DNA of 64,000 nucleotides, taken from the NCBI GenBank assembly GCA_000403495.2, contig KE159818.1:1-64000 (forward strand), read 5' to 3'. The notes beneath the pieces are model-generated. The model saw only the letters and a program-made list of their open reading frames with translations. It was not told the origin of the DNA and did no database searches. Below, piece after piece: positions 26,569 through 34,313 of this stretch. Source of the DNA: Lachnospiraceae bacterium 10-1 (GTDB taxonomy: Bacteria; Bacillota; Clostridia; Lachnospirales; Lachnospiraceae). Each line of letters starts with the position of its first letter. Within the stretch, counting starts at the first letter, position 1. Made by a program: the position numbers and the translations under genes.

Positions 26569-27843
26569 CTACATACTTTTTAACATTTCAACAAAAACCT
26601 TGCTATTCACCTCTGCATTATATCTTTCATTCCAAATCCTATAAGAATTTTCTCTCCAGCCTTGATATAAATCTTGATCCATGTATATCATTTTTTTAAT
26701 TGCACTTGCTACTTCATTTGGAGTTGGATCACCACTCAAAAGAATACCATTATCTTTAAACAGTTCAGAAACCCCTCCAACATTAGTGGCTATAATTGGT
26801 ATTCCAAAGGCCATTGCCTCCTGAATTGATACTGGAAGTCCTTCTGTAGACGACGTAGAGATAAAACAATTAATACAATTCAACTTATAGTATTCTAGGA
26901 CTTCTTGATTTGGCGTAAATCCTTTTAATTTGTATGATATATTTTTTTTCTCTCTTAACAATTCGTTTGCTAAATTTTGAATATATTCAGATTCAGTACC
27001 GCTTCCGAAATGAATCCATTCAATATTTTCATCTAAAAGGCTCAATGATTTTATCAATAGATCCACTCTTTTTAGTGGAATTAGTGATGAGCAACTGACT
27101 AGCCTAAAACTCTTATCATAACCTTTTTTCTCATTTTCAAAAGAAAAATCAACTGTTCGAGTTCCCAGCCGATTAACACTATATTTAAATCCATCTGTCA
27201 GATTGTATTTCCGCAGATAATAATTTCTCCCCTGCTCAGAAATAAAAGCAATTCTGTCAATACATGGCTCCATGATATTTTTTAAAGGCTGTCTATTGCC
27301 AGTATATCTCTCGTCATATAAATCAAACCCATGCGTTCTTGTCACTATCTTTACTTTAGGAAATTTATTTTTGTATTTCGTCATACTGTAAGTATAATAG
27401 TAGTACCAATAGGAATAGTATATAAACTCCCCATTTGGGGGAAGTATCTTTCTTTCCATCATCATTCTATAATTTTGCACTGCTAATGCATAAAAACCAG
27501 CTGATTGATATATTCTGCTAAATACACTTTTCTTTTCTTTAAGTATCAGTCCTATTTCTTTCCTACCATCTGCATCTAACAAAAACCTGATAAAATATTT
27601 AATCCTGTCAAACCAATTAAGCTTAATACTAATATTAAATGCTTTTATTGCTATTTTTTCATTCCCTTGTGCTTTTTCATACTTATCGTCATGCACATGG
27701 GAAATAAAAGTAACCTCATAATTTTTTAACAGTTCTTCCAGCTCAGGCTCAATAAAGGGAGCTTCAAAATCAACATACGGGTATCCCTCTGTACTAATAA
27801 ACATTAAAGGGCGTTTATTCATGCTATCTATTTTTGCTTCCAT
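26569..27843 (-). CDS. Glycosyltransferase family 4
   Basis: A GT-B transferase of 424 residues. The C-terminal half has FRLVSCSSLIPLKRVDLLIK (donor-side motif), IEWIHFGSGTE, YKLKGFTPNQEVLEYY, and the acidic donor loop STSSTEGLPVSIQEAMAFGI with PIIATNVGGVSE, where the E-x7-E pattern binds the nucleotide sugar. The N-terminus contains WYYYYTYSMTKYKNKFPKVK and VTRTHGFDLYDERYTG. It most likely adds a sugar with retention of configuration in the cytoplasm. Confidence 0.9.
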   Translation of the reverse strand: MEAKIDSMNKRPLMFISTEGYPYVDFEAPFIEPELEELLKNYEVTFISHVHDDKYEKAQGNEKIAIKAFNISIKLNWFDRIKYFIRFLLDADGRKEIGLILKEKKSVFSRIYQSAGFYALAVQNYRMMMERKILPPNGEFIYYSYWYYYYTYSMTKYKNKFPKVKIVTRTHGFDLYDERYTGNRQPLKNIMEPCIDRIAFISEQGRNYYLRKYNLTDGFKYSVNRLGTRTVDFSFENEKKGYDKSFRLVSCSSLIPLKRVDLLIKSLSLLDENIEWIHFGSGTESEYIQNLANELLREKKNISYKLKGFTPNQEVLEYYKLNCINCFISTSSTEGLPVSIQEAMAFGIPIIATNVGGVSELFKDNGILLSGDPTPNEVASAIKKMIYMDQDLYQGWRENSYRIWNERYNAEVNSKVFVEMLKSM

Positions 27844-27888
27844 CTGTTTCTTTCAACCTTTTCTCCCACATACAATAAATCAATTTGC

Positions 27889-29016
27889 TTATACATAATA
27901 ATTCTTTATTGCTTTAATAATTTTATAAACCTCTGCTTTCTGCATATAGGGATGCATAGGTAGTGACAACACCTTATTACATAATTCTACTGTATTGTTT
28001 AAACTAACATACTGATTAGTAGATTCTTTAAAAGCCTTTTGAAAATGCAATGGCTTTGAGTAATATACCATACTTGGTATGCCATTTTCATTAAAAAAAA
28101 TTTGAATCTTATCTCTGTTTTCTTTATCTTTTACTTTTATTGTATATTGAGCCCAACTAGACAAGAACCCTTCTTTAATTATCGGAACATCTACAAAATT
28201 TACTAAACATTCCGAATATTTTTTTGCAACACTGTTCACTGCATCTATTTCTTCATTCACAAAACAGTCAAATTTAGCCAACAGCACTGCCGCCTGTAAA
28301 GTATCCAATCTGGAATTTAATCCAATCCTCACATTATCGTATTTATCCATACCTTTCCCATGCACTTTATAAGACCGGATTAACTCTGCCCACTCATCAT
28401 TATCCGTAAAGACTGCGCCACCATCTCCATAACATCCTAATGGTTTAGCAGGAAAAAAAGAAGTCGTCGATATATCACCAAAACTGCATGCCTTTTTTTC
28501 TCCAATTCTTCCACCAAACCCCTGGGCACCATCCTCGAGCAGAAGTAAATTATATTTCTGTGTAATTTTCCTGATTTCCGGATAATCTGCCGGTTGTCCA
28601 AAAAGATCAACTGCAATTACTACTTTGGGAACAAGTTTTCCTTCTCGGATTACATTTTGAATCGCTTCTTCCAAAGATTCCGGTGACAAATTAAAAGTAT
28701 CCTTATCTACATCAACAAATACGGGTGTTGCCTGAACCCAGGGCACCACCTCTCCTGTAGAAAAAAAGGTGAAATCCGGAACAAATACTGCGTCGCCTTC
28801 CCCTATTTCCCAGGCCATTAATGCCAACTGCAGGGCATCTGTCCCATTGGCACAGGTAATACAATGTTTCACCCCTACATAATCAGCCAGTTTTTCTTCC
28901 AACTGACTTACTGGTTCTCCTCCAATAAAATGACTGCTTAACAGTACATTTTGAATAGCAGAATCAATGGCTGTCTTATTTTTTAAGTATTGGTTTTTTA
29001 AATCACGGAATTCCAT
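27889..29016 (-). CDS. DegT/DnrJ/EryC1/StrS aminotransferase (WbpE-like, UDP-3-keto-uronate transaminase)
   Basis: Full-length sugar aminotransferase: ANGTDALQLALMAWEIGEGD, VFVPDFTFFSTGEVV, LLLLEDGAQGFGGRIGEK and TSFFPAKPLGCYGDGGAVFT containing the PLP lysine, with KVHGKGMDKYDNVRIGLNSR. This close spelling is that of WbpE/WlbC enzymes, which aminate C3 of UDP-2-acetamido-3-keto-glucuronate. The downstream partners WbpD-like and WbpB-like genes are adjacent. GAGGA precedes the ATG, and it begins one base after the acetyltransferase stop. Confidence 0.88.
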   Translation of the reverse strand: MEFRDLKNQYLKNKTAIDSAIQNVLLSSHFIGGEPVSQLEEKLADYVGVKHCITCANGTDALQLALMAWEIGEGDAVFVPDFTFFSTGEVVPWVQATPVFVDVDKDTFNLSPESLEEAIQNVIREGKLVPKVVIAVDLFGQPADYPEIRKITQKYNLLLLEDGAQGFGGRIGEKKACSFGDISTTSFFPAKPLGCYGDGGAVFTDNDEWAELIRSYKVHGKGMDKYDNVRIGLNSRLDTLQAAVLLAKFDCFVNEEIDAVNSVAKKYSECLVNFVDVPIIKEGFLSSWAQYTIKVKDKENRDKIQIFFNENGIPSMVYYSKPLHFQKAFKESTNQYVSLNNTVELCNKVLSLPMHPYMQKAEVYKIIKAIKNYYV

Positions 29017-29017
29017 T

Positions 29018-29524
29018 TTAATCCTCGAATTTTTCTACAATATTGCCTTTTTCGTCCACTTTCCCAATAACCCTTGCAGGCACCCCTGCCATCAATGCAT
29101 AGTCAGGAACATCTTTGGTTACTACTGCCCCTGCCGCTACCATAGCGTATTTGCCCACTGTATGACCACATACAATAGTTGCATTGGCTCCGATACTGGC
29201 CCCTTCTCTGACAAGAGTCTTTTTATAATTCTCATGCCCTTTAGGGTATCTTGCGCGCGGTGTCAAATCGTTGGTAAAAACACAAGATGGACCTAAAAAT
29301 ACTCCATCTTCCACCTCTACACCTTCGTAAATTGATACATTATTCTGTATCTTCACCTCATTGCCAATGATTACATTATTAGAAATATTTACATTTTGCC
29401 CTAAAGTACATCTTTCTCCAATCACTGCTCCTGACTGGATATGGCAGAAATGCCATATCTTTGTATTGTCACCAATCCTTACTTTATCATCAATATAACT
29501 GGATTCATGTACAAAATAATTCAT
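29018..29524 (-). CDS. Left-handed beta-helix N-acetyltransferase (WbpD-like)
   Basis: Hexapeptide repeats run through the whole 168 residues (KVRIGDNTKIWHFCHIQSGA, VIGERCTLGQNVNISNNVII, VFLGPSCVFTNDLTPR, ATIVCGHTVGKYAMVAAGAV). The NxxxPR segment with TNDLTPRARYPK is characteristic of WbpD/WlbB enzymes that acetylate the C3 amino group of UDP-2-acetamido-3-amino-glucuronate. It acts after the WbpE-like transaminase encoded just downstream and uses acetyl-CoA. It probably forms a trimer, as the family does. Confidence 0.9.
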   Translation of the reverse strand: MNYFVHESSYIDDKVRIGDNTKIWHFCHIQSGAVIGERCTLGQNVNISNNVIIGNEVKIQNNVSIYEGVEVEDGVFLGPSCVFTNDLTPRARYPKGHENYKKTLVREGASIGANATIVCGHTVGKYAMVAAGAVVTKDVPDYALMAGVPARVIGKVDEKGNIVEKFED

Positions 29525-29536
29525 AAAGACCTCACA

Positions 29537-30610
29537 TTATTCAAATTTTCCTTTAAAATCTGTAGTAGTACAATTTTCTAAAGGAAATTTAACTATACTC
29601 TTTTCAGAAGAAGATTTATAAATTGCTAAAACAAGTTCTAATGCCCTTTTTCCTGCTTCTGCATCCACATAAGGTTTTCTGTCATTTTTAATTGCATCTA
29701 TGACATCTGCATATAATGGTGTATGTCCATATCCATATACATTAGGGGGATTTTCATGAAATTGTCGTTTGATTTCCTCCGGGTCATCCAACATATCTGA
29801 AAAACGCCATTCTTCAATCACATTTACAGACTGCCCCCCTGCTTTGACTGTACCCTTTTCACCAAACAAATAAAGTGTTTCTTCCAGGTTTTTAGGATAT
29901 ACATTCGTAGTTCCTTCCACTATCCCATAAGAACCATTTTTGAACTTAATAAGCGCAATGCCTAAATCTTCTGCCTCAATATAATCATGATGGAGCCGGT
30001 CAGTCATTCCAACCACCTCCTCTACTTCATCTCCCATCATCCATCTAAGCAAATCAATATTATGAATACATTGATTCATCAATGCACCGCCATCCTGCTC
30101 CCATGTTCCGCGCCAATTTGCTCTGTCATAATATTCATGATCTCTGCACCATCTTACATGCGCAGTTCCATAAAACATTCTTCCAAACCTGTTTTTCTCC
30201 ACTGCTTCACGTATCTTTTTAATTGATTTATTAAATCGATTTTGATGGCAGGCACATACTTTAAGATGAAGCCTGTCCGCCTTTTCAATTATTTGATCAG
30301 CATCCTCTATAGAAAGAGCTATAGGTTTTTCTATAATCAGATTACAGCCATAGTCCATGCAATCAAGCGCTATTTTTGCATGTTTTCCACTCTCAGTTGC
30401 AATTGCTACTAATTCAGGTTTTTCCTTTTGCAGCATTTCAAAATAATCTGTATACTGATGAACAGATTCTCCTAACTCAAATTTAAGCTCTTTGTCCCGC
30501 ATATTTCTTTTATCCAAATCACATACAGCCACAATTTCAAGCTGATTTGCCTGTGCTGCCGCAATGTGATTAGGTGATATTCTTCCACATCCTATTAATG
30601 CATACCTCAT
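29537..30610 (-). CDS. Gfo/Idh/MocA oxidoreductase (WbpB-like UDP-GlcNAcA 3-dehydrogenase)
   Basis: The N-terminus RYALIGCGRISPNHIAAAQA is a Rossmann NAD-binding site; LVAIATESGKHAKIALDCMD, NLIIEKPIALSIEDADQIIE (EKP motif) and GGALMNQCIHNIDLLRWMMG (catalytic His region) follow. This is the WbpB/WlbA spelling; the family oxidises C3 of UDP-GlcNAcA to give the substrate of the WbpE-like enzyme. The ATG at 30610 is preceded by AAAAGGA; an in-frame ATG at 30637 is less likely. The UDP-GlcNAc 6-dehydrogenase (WbpA) needed to start the route is not in this window. Confidence 0.88.
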   Translation of the reverse strand: MRYALIGCGRISPNHIAAAQANQLEIVAVCDLDKRNMRDKELKFELGESVHQYTDYFEMLQKEKPELVAIATESGKHAKIALDCMDYGCNLIIEKPIALSIEDADQIIEKADRLHLKVCACHQNRFNKSIKKIREAVEKNRFGRMFYGTAHVRWCRDHEYYDRANWRGTWEQDGGALMNQCIHNIDLLRWMMGDEVEEVVGMTDRLHHDYIEAEDLGIALIKFKNGSYGIVEGTTNVYPKNLEETLYLFGEKGTVKAGGQSVNVIEEWRFSDMLDDPEEIKRQFHENPPNVYGYGHTPLYADVIDAIKNDRKPYVDAEAGKRALELVLAIYKSSSEKSIVKFPLENCTTTDFKGKFE

Positions 30611-30664
30611 AATTTTCCTTTTACTTCCCCTTTTCATCTGGTAATGATTTGAAAATTTTTCAAT

Positions 30665-31780
30665 TTATTCCAAATAATTGAACACTGGCCTCATAACTGC
30701 CTCTATATCGATATAATTTTGAGCCATTCTCCGTATATTTTTTGCGACTGTCCGATGACTTTCCTTATATACTTCATCATAAAATTCGATTATTTTATTT
30801 ATGTTAATTGTAGATCCGTCATTAGGAAATTGTAGAAGACTTTTTTTATCAATCAAACTGAAAATATCAACTTCTATTCCTGAAATAATTGGAATTCCTT
30901 TCGCCAGATATTCCCTTGCCTTCAGTTCACTGGACCAATAAATCCCTTTCTTATAACATCCAAGGCTACAGATACCTATATCTGCTCTATTATAGATCTC
31001 ATCTAGTTCTTTCCCGCCTTTCATACCATAAAAGTGAACATGCTCTTCCAAATTGCAGGCTTTCACTATTTCTTCATATAATATTCTCTCTGGACCATCA
31101 CCTACAAAATGACAGAATATCTTTCTTAAACCGCCTTCATCATAATATTGTTTAAGCCCATACAATAGTCTTTCATAACCATGATGTGGCTGCATCAATG
31201 CTACCATTAATAAATTAATTGTGTCGGTATTTTTTACATTTATTACAGGTTTTACCGAGTTTACATCAATGCCATTCATTACATGAATCGTCGGAATTCC
31301 AAATATCTCATCATCTTGAGAATAGGTAACAATTCTTTCTGTTATATTTTTTAAATACTTAATATATTTCCTGTCCCACCAAAACATAAATTGATATAAA
31401 ATTCCTTTGGGTTTTTCTCCTGCATAAGGATAAGTAGGTATTTCAATCAATATTCTTGCACCATTTTTATACAGTTTTTTCAATACCCGGTAATAAAATG
31501 GATCCAGCATACCATATCGGTTATAAATCCAATCATATTTTTTATGCTTTAAACTCTTATATAATTTGATATAAGCAGGCGTTTTTTTTATATTTCCCAC
31601 TTTGCCTGCTATTTTTTGTTTCCCATTATCCCTATAAACTATTTTTCCATCTTTAATATAAATAAAATCCACATCATATCCTTTTTTTTTAAAAACATCA
31701 ATCTGTGAATATATTTTTTTACAAACTCCATCAGATTCTTCATTCGTAAAATCCCATGTGGATAAATACAATATTTTCAT
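30665..31780 (-). CDS. Glycosyltransferase family 4
   Basis: Starts ILYLSTWDFTNEESDGVCKK, with a glycine-poor variant of the acceptor loop, and has INLLMVALMQPHHGYERLLY, IFCHFVGDGPERILYEEI, HVHFYGMKGGKELDEIYNRA and LKAREYLAKGIPIISG in the donor half. The 371-residue length and order fit GT4. It is the first gene of the left minus-strand unit, 46 bases after the predicted start of transcription from the promoter at 31833-31861. Donor and linkage are unknown. Confidence 0.85.
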   Translation of the reverse strand: MKILYLSTWDFTNEESDGVCKKIYSQIDVFKKKGYDVDFIYIKDGKIVYRDNGKQKIAGKVGNIKKTPAYIKLYKSLKHKKYDWIYNRYGMLDPFYYRVLKKLYKNGARILIEIPTYPYAGEKPKGILYQFMFWWDRKYIKYLKNITERIVTYSQDDEIFGIPTIHVMNGIDVNSVKPVINVKNTDTINLLMVALMQPHHGYERLLYGLKQYYDEGGLRKIFCHFVGDGPERILYEEIVKACNLEEHVHFYGMKGGKELDEIYNRADIGICSLGCYKKGIYWSSELKAREYLAKGIPIISGIEVDIFSLIDKKSLLQFPNDGSTININKIIEFYDEVYKESHRTVAKNIRRMAQNYIDIEAVMRPVFNYLE

Positions 31781-31832
31781 TTTTACCTTTTCTTTCTATT
31801 ACGTTTAGGCTACAATAAATATGCATTATTTA

Positions 31833-31861
31833 TTTATACCACACTTTCAGCAAATTTACAA
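31833..31861 (-). promoter_or_regulatory. Sigma-70/SigA-type promoter for the left minus-strand unit
   Basis: On the minus strand TTGTAA (31861-31856) and TATAAA (31838-31833) are separated by exactly 17 bases, matching four and five of six consensus positions. It faces the GT4 gene at 31780 and the long run of minus-strand genes behind it. The spacer and downstream DNA are AT-rich and include an imperfect palindrome around ATGCAT (31815-31835) that could bind a regulator. Activity is predicted, not shown. Confidence 0.6.
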
Positions 31862-31877
31862 CAAAACGGGAGAATCC

Positions 31878-33116
31878 ATGAAAATAGTTCAGATTAATAC
31901 CGTCTGCAGCACAGGCAGTACCGGAAAAATTGCAGCAGATTTATATTATATTGCCCAAAAGGCAGGTAATACGCCTTTTATTGCCTATGGACGCGGGACT
32001 TCGCCAAAAGAAATCAATAGCTTTAAAATTGGAAACTCTTTAGATTTTGTTCAGCATGTATTGATCAATTTTTTTCTTGGAAAAAGCGGTTTTGGTTCTA
32101 AGGCTGTTACCAGGCGTTTTCTAAAATGGCTGGACGAAATAAAACCGGATGTTTTACATCTGCATAACCTTCACGGTTTTTATATTCACGTGGAAATGTT
32201 GTTTGAATATATTAAAATCCACCACATTCCTGCTGTGTGGACGCTTCACGACTGCTGGCCCTTAACCGGCCAGTGCGCTCACTTTGATTACGCAGGCTGC
32301 GCCAAATGGCAGTCTGCCTGCCAGAAGTGTCCCATTTATAGAAGCAGCTATCCCTATTCTTTGTTTCGAGATAACAGCCGGCAAAATTATGAATTAAAAA
32401 AATCTGCTTTTACAGGCGTTGAAAATATGACTATCGTAACTCCAAGTAATTGGTTAGCTGATATCGTTAGAAAATCCTTTCTAAAAGAATATCCTGTAAC
32501 TATTATACCTAATGGAATTAACCTGGACATTTTTAAGCCTGCTGCCCCCCAATTTGCCAATACTGTTTTTGATATAGCAAACTCAACGTTCGTCACAGTT
32601 CCTAAAATTATTCTTGGTGTGGCAAACGTATGGACTTCCAGAAAAGGGTTAGATTTCTTTCTTAGATTAAGCGGACTTTTGGACTCTTCTTATCACATTG
32701 TATTAATTGGTGTCAGTCAAAAGCAGCAGAAAAAGCTTCAAAAAGAATATAGTGGTCGTATTACACTTCTAACCCGAACTGCCAATCAACATGAACTGGC
32801 AGAATGGTATCGTCGTGCCCATGTATATATGAATCCAACTTTAGAAGATAACTTCCCTACTACCAATCTGGAGGCAATGGCCTGCGGAACACCTGTCATA
32901 ACCTTCAATACAGGCGGCAGTCCGGAAAGTATAACAGAAAAATGCGGCATTATAGTTGAAAAAGGAAATATGAATCAATTAAAGGAAGCTATTCTGTCCT
33001 TAGATAAAAAAACAGAAATAACTTCCCTGGCTTGTCGTGAACGTGCTATGGAATTTAACAGAGAAATTCGTTTTAAAGAATATCTTAAGTTATATAATAA
33101 CAGTCTCAAAAGTTAA
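31878..33116 (+). CDS. Glycosyltransferase family 4
   Basis: One of two plus-strand genes. KIVQINTVCSTGSTGKIAAD is the acceptor-domain start with the glycine-rich loop; then LHLHNLHGFYIHVEM, WTLHDCWPLTGQCAHFDYAG with a cysteine-rich insert (CAKWQSACQKCPIY), ILGVANVWTSRKGLDFFL, and NPTLEDNFPTTNLEAMACGT with the E-x7-E donor motif. This subtype is common in capsule loci. The ATG at 31878 has GGGAGA upstream; the longer frame from 31821 would begin inside the opposite promoter. 413 residues. Confidence 0.9.
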   Translation: MKIVQINTVCSTGSTGKIAADLYYIAQKAGNTPFIAYGRGTSPKEINSFKIGNSLDFVQHVLINFFLGKSGFGSKAVTRRFLKWLDEIKPDVLHLHNLHGFYIHVEMLFEYIKIHHIPAVWTLHDCWPLTGQCAHFDYAGCAKWQSACQKCPIYRSSYPYSLFRDNSRQNYELKKSAFTGVENMTIVTPSNWLADIVRKSFLKEYPVTIIPNGINLDIFKPAAPQFANTVFDIANSTFVTVPKIILGVANVWTSRKGLDFFLRLSGLLDSSYHIVLIGVSQKQQKKLQKEYSGRITLLTRTANQHELAEWYRRAHVYMNPTLEDNFPTTNLEAMACGTPVITFNTGGSPESITEKCGIIVEKGNMNQLKEAILSLDKKTEITSLACRERAMEFNREIRFKEYLKLYNNSLKS

Positions 33117-33131
33117 TAAAATCTGTAAGTT

Positions 33132-33515
33132 TTATATACTTTTTTCTTGATTAGCTTTTCTTTTCAGCTCTTCGATCTGCCGCTCCAGTTCTTTGCATCG
33201 CAGTGCCATTTCTGCAGCCATAGTCACATACTTGTCCTGCATTTGGGAATGCATGATGGACATGGTCAGAAGTTTTTCAAATAATAAGCATATCATAATA
33301 AAAAACACCAAATTTGCTGGAGAAATAACCCCCAGTATTGATGACAGCCAATAGGATACCCCGGGAAATAATCCAAGTAGCAGCAAAACGACCGACATTA
33401 CCATCCAAAAAAAAGTATCTTCCAGTCTCACTTTGGCCTTTCGGATTCTGGTAATGATCCACCCAATACTGAATGTCGCCGCAAACAATAAAACAACTCT
33501 AAGCTCAATAGACAT
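33132..33515 (-). CDS. DUF2304 family membrane protein
   Basis: A 127-residue protein with three hydrophobic segments (about 5-22, 35-55, 65-85) and a C-terminal charged coiled coil (MAAEMALRCKELERQIEELK). DUF2304 proteins are regularly encoded beside a dolichol-phosphate-mannose-synthase-like GT2, as here: this gene starts three bases after that gene's stop. It is thought to anchor or assist the transferase in making polyprenyl-phosphate sugars; this is family inference. AAAGGAG supports the start. Its end converges with the plus-strand GT4 gene. Confidence 0.85.
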   Translation of the reverse strand: MSIELRVVLLFAATFSIGWIITRIRKAKVRLEDTFFWMVMSVVLLLLGLFPGVSYWLSSILGVISPANLVFFIMICLLFEKLLTMSIMHSQMQDKYVTMAAEMALRCKELERQIEELKRKANQEKSI

Positions 33516-33517
33516 AC

Positions 33518-34213
33518 TTATCTCTCCTTTTTTCTAAACCATTGAAAAATCAATATTCCATACAGCATATGAACCATATAACTGATTGACCGGCCCATGG
33601 TCAAATAGCTGGTTCCGGCTTCCCGTTCGCTCATAGTTACCTGAACTTCTTCTACTTTAACACCGCAATTAAGCAAAAATGCAAGTGTATCAGGTTCCGG
33701 CCCATAATTCATCTTATATCCAAATCTTTTAATCATACGTTTGTTAAAAAGACGCATACCGCTTGTAACATCCTGAATTTTCTTTCCGGTTGTAATAAAA
33801 ATTGCCAAGCTGATCAGATTGCTTCCCAACATGCGCATATTAAAAGGTTTTTTCTGAGTCACAAATCTGGAACCAATTACAATATCCGTATCATTCTTCC
33901 GCATGGAATCCATCATATCCGCAATATATTCGGGATTATGCTGACCGTCTCCATCTATCTGCACCGCATATTCATACTGATAATAATTTGCATATTTAAT
34001 ACCGCTCTTAATTGCTCCCCCCAGTCCCAAATTAATGGGAAGATCCAGAAGATTATACCTTCTGGCCTTGCAGATTTTGCGAGTAGCATCCGTAGAGCCA
34101 TCATTTACTATCACATAATCATATTGTGGGAAATTGTCTATGATATTGTCAACTACTTTTTCAATATTCTCCGCTTCATTGTAAGCCGGTATTATAATTA
34201 GTACTTTATTCAT
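33518..34213 (-). CDS. GT2, polyprenyl-phosphate sugar synthase-like (DPM1 type)
   Basis: A compact 231-residue GT2: VLIIIPAYNEAENIEKVVDN, YVIVNDGSTDATRKICKAR, NLGLGGAIKSGIKYA, AVQIDGDGQHNPEYIADMM (DGD metal site), DIVIGSRFV and SGMRLFNKRMIKRFGYKMNY. This is the pattern of dolichol-phosphate mannose or undecaprenyl-phosphate glucose synthases. The product, a lipid-linked monosaccharide, would feed GT-C membrane transferases such as the DUF6020 or YfhO proteins of the window (inference). Followed by DUF2304. Confidence 0.9.
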   Translation of the reverse strand: MNKVLIIIPAYNEAENIEKVVDNIIDNFPQYDYVIVNDGSTDATRKICKARRYNLLDLPINLGLGGAIKSGIKYANYYQYEYAVQIDGDGQHNPEYIADMMDSMRKNDTDIVIGSRFVTQKKPFNMRMLGSNLISLAIFITTGKKIQDVTSGMRLFNKRMIKRFGYKMNYGPEPDTLAFLLNCGVKVEEVQVTMSEREAGTSYLTMGRSISYMVHMLYGILIFQWFRKKER

Positions 34214-34262
34214 AAGTATTACCTATAATTTGTTTGTTTCCCTTCCTGTAAAAAAACATTTG

Positions 34263-34271
34263 TGGTATAAT
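34263..34271 (+). promoter_or_regulatory. Extended -10 promoter for the DUF6020 gene
   Basis: TGGTATAAT is a perfect extended -10 element; no good -35 is found at the usual distance (TTCCTG at 17 bases). A start of transcription near 34278 would leave a leader of about 36 bases, with AAGGAG placed correctly before the ATG at 34314. It lies in the divergent gap between the GT2 gene and the membrane protein gene. Confidence 0.6.
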
Positions 34272-34313
34272 TGGAATGCAATTAAAAGTCTTCATCTTTA
34301 AGGAGAATAGCAT

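Noticed and set aside
27425-27445. CCCCATTTGGGG inverted repeat
   Set aside because: It is short, lies inside the coding frame of a GT4 gene and is explained by the codons.
33117-33131. Bidirectional terminator between convergent genes
   Set aside because: The 15-base gap and its surroundings show no GC-rich inverted repeat.
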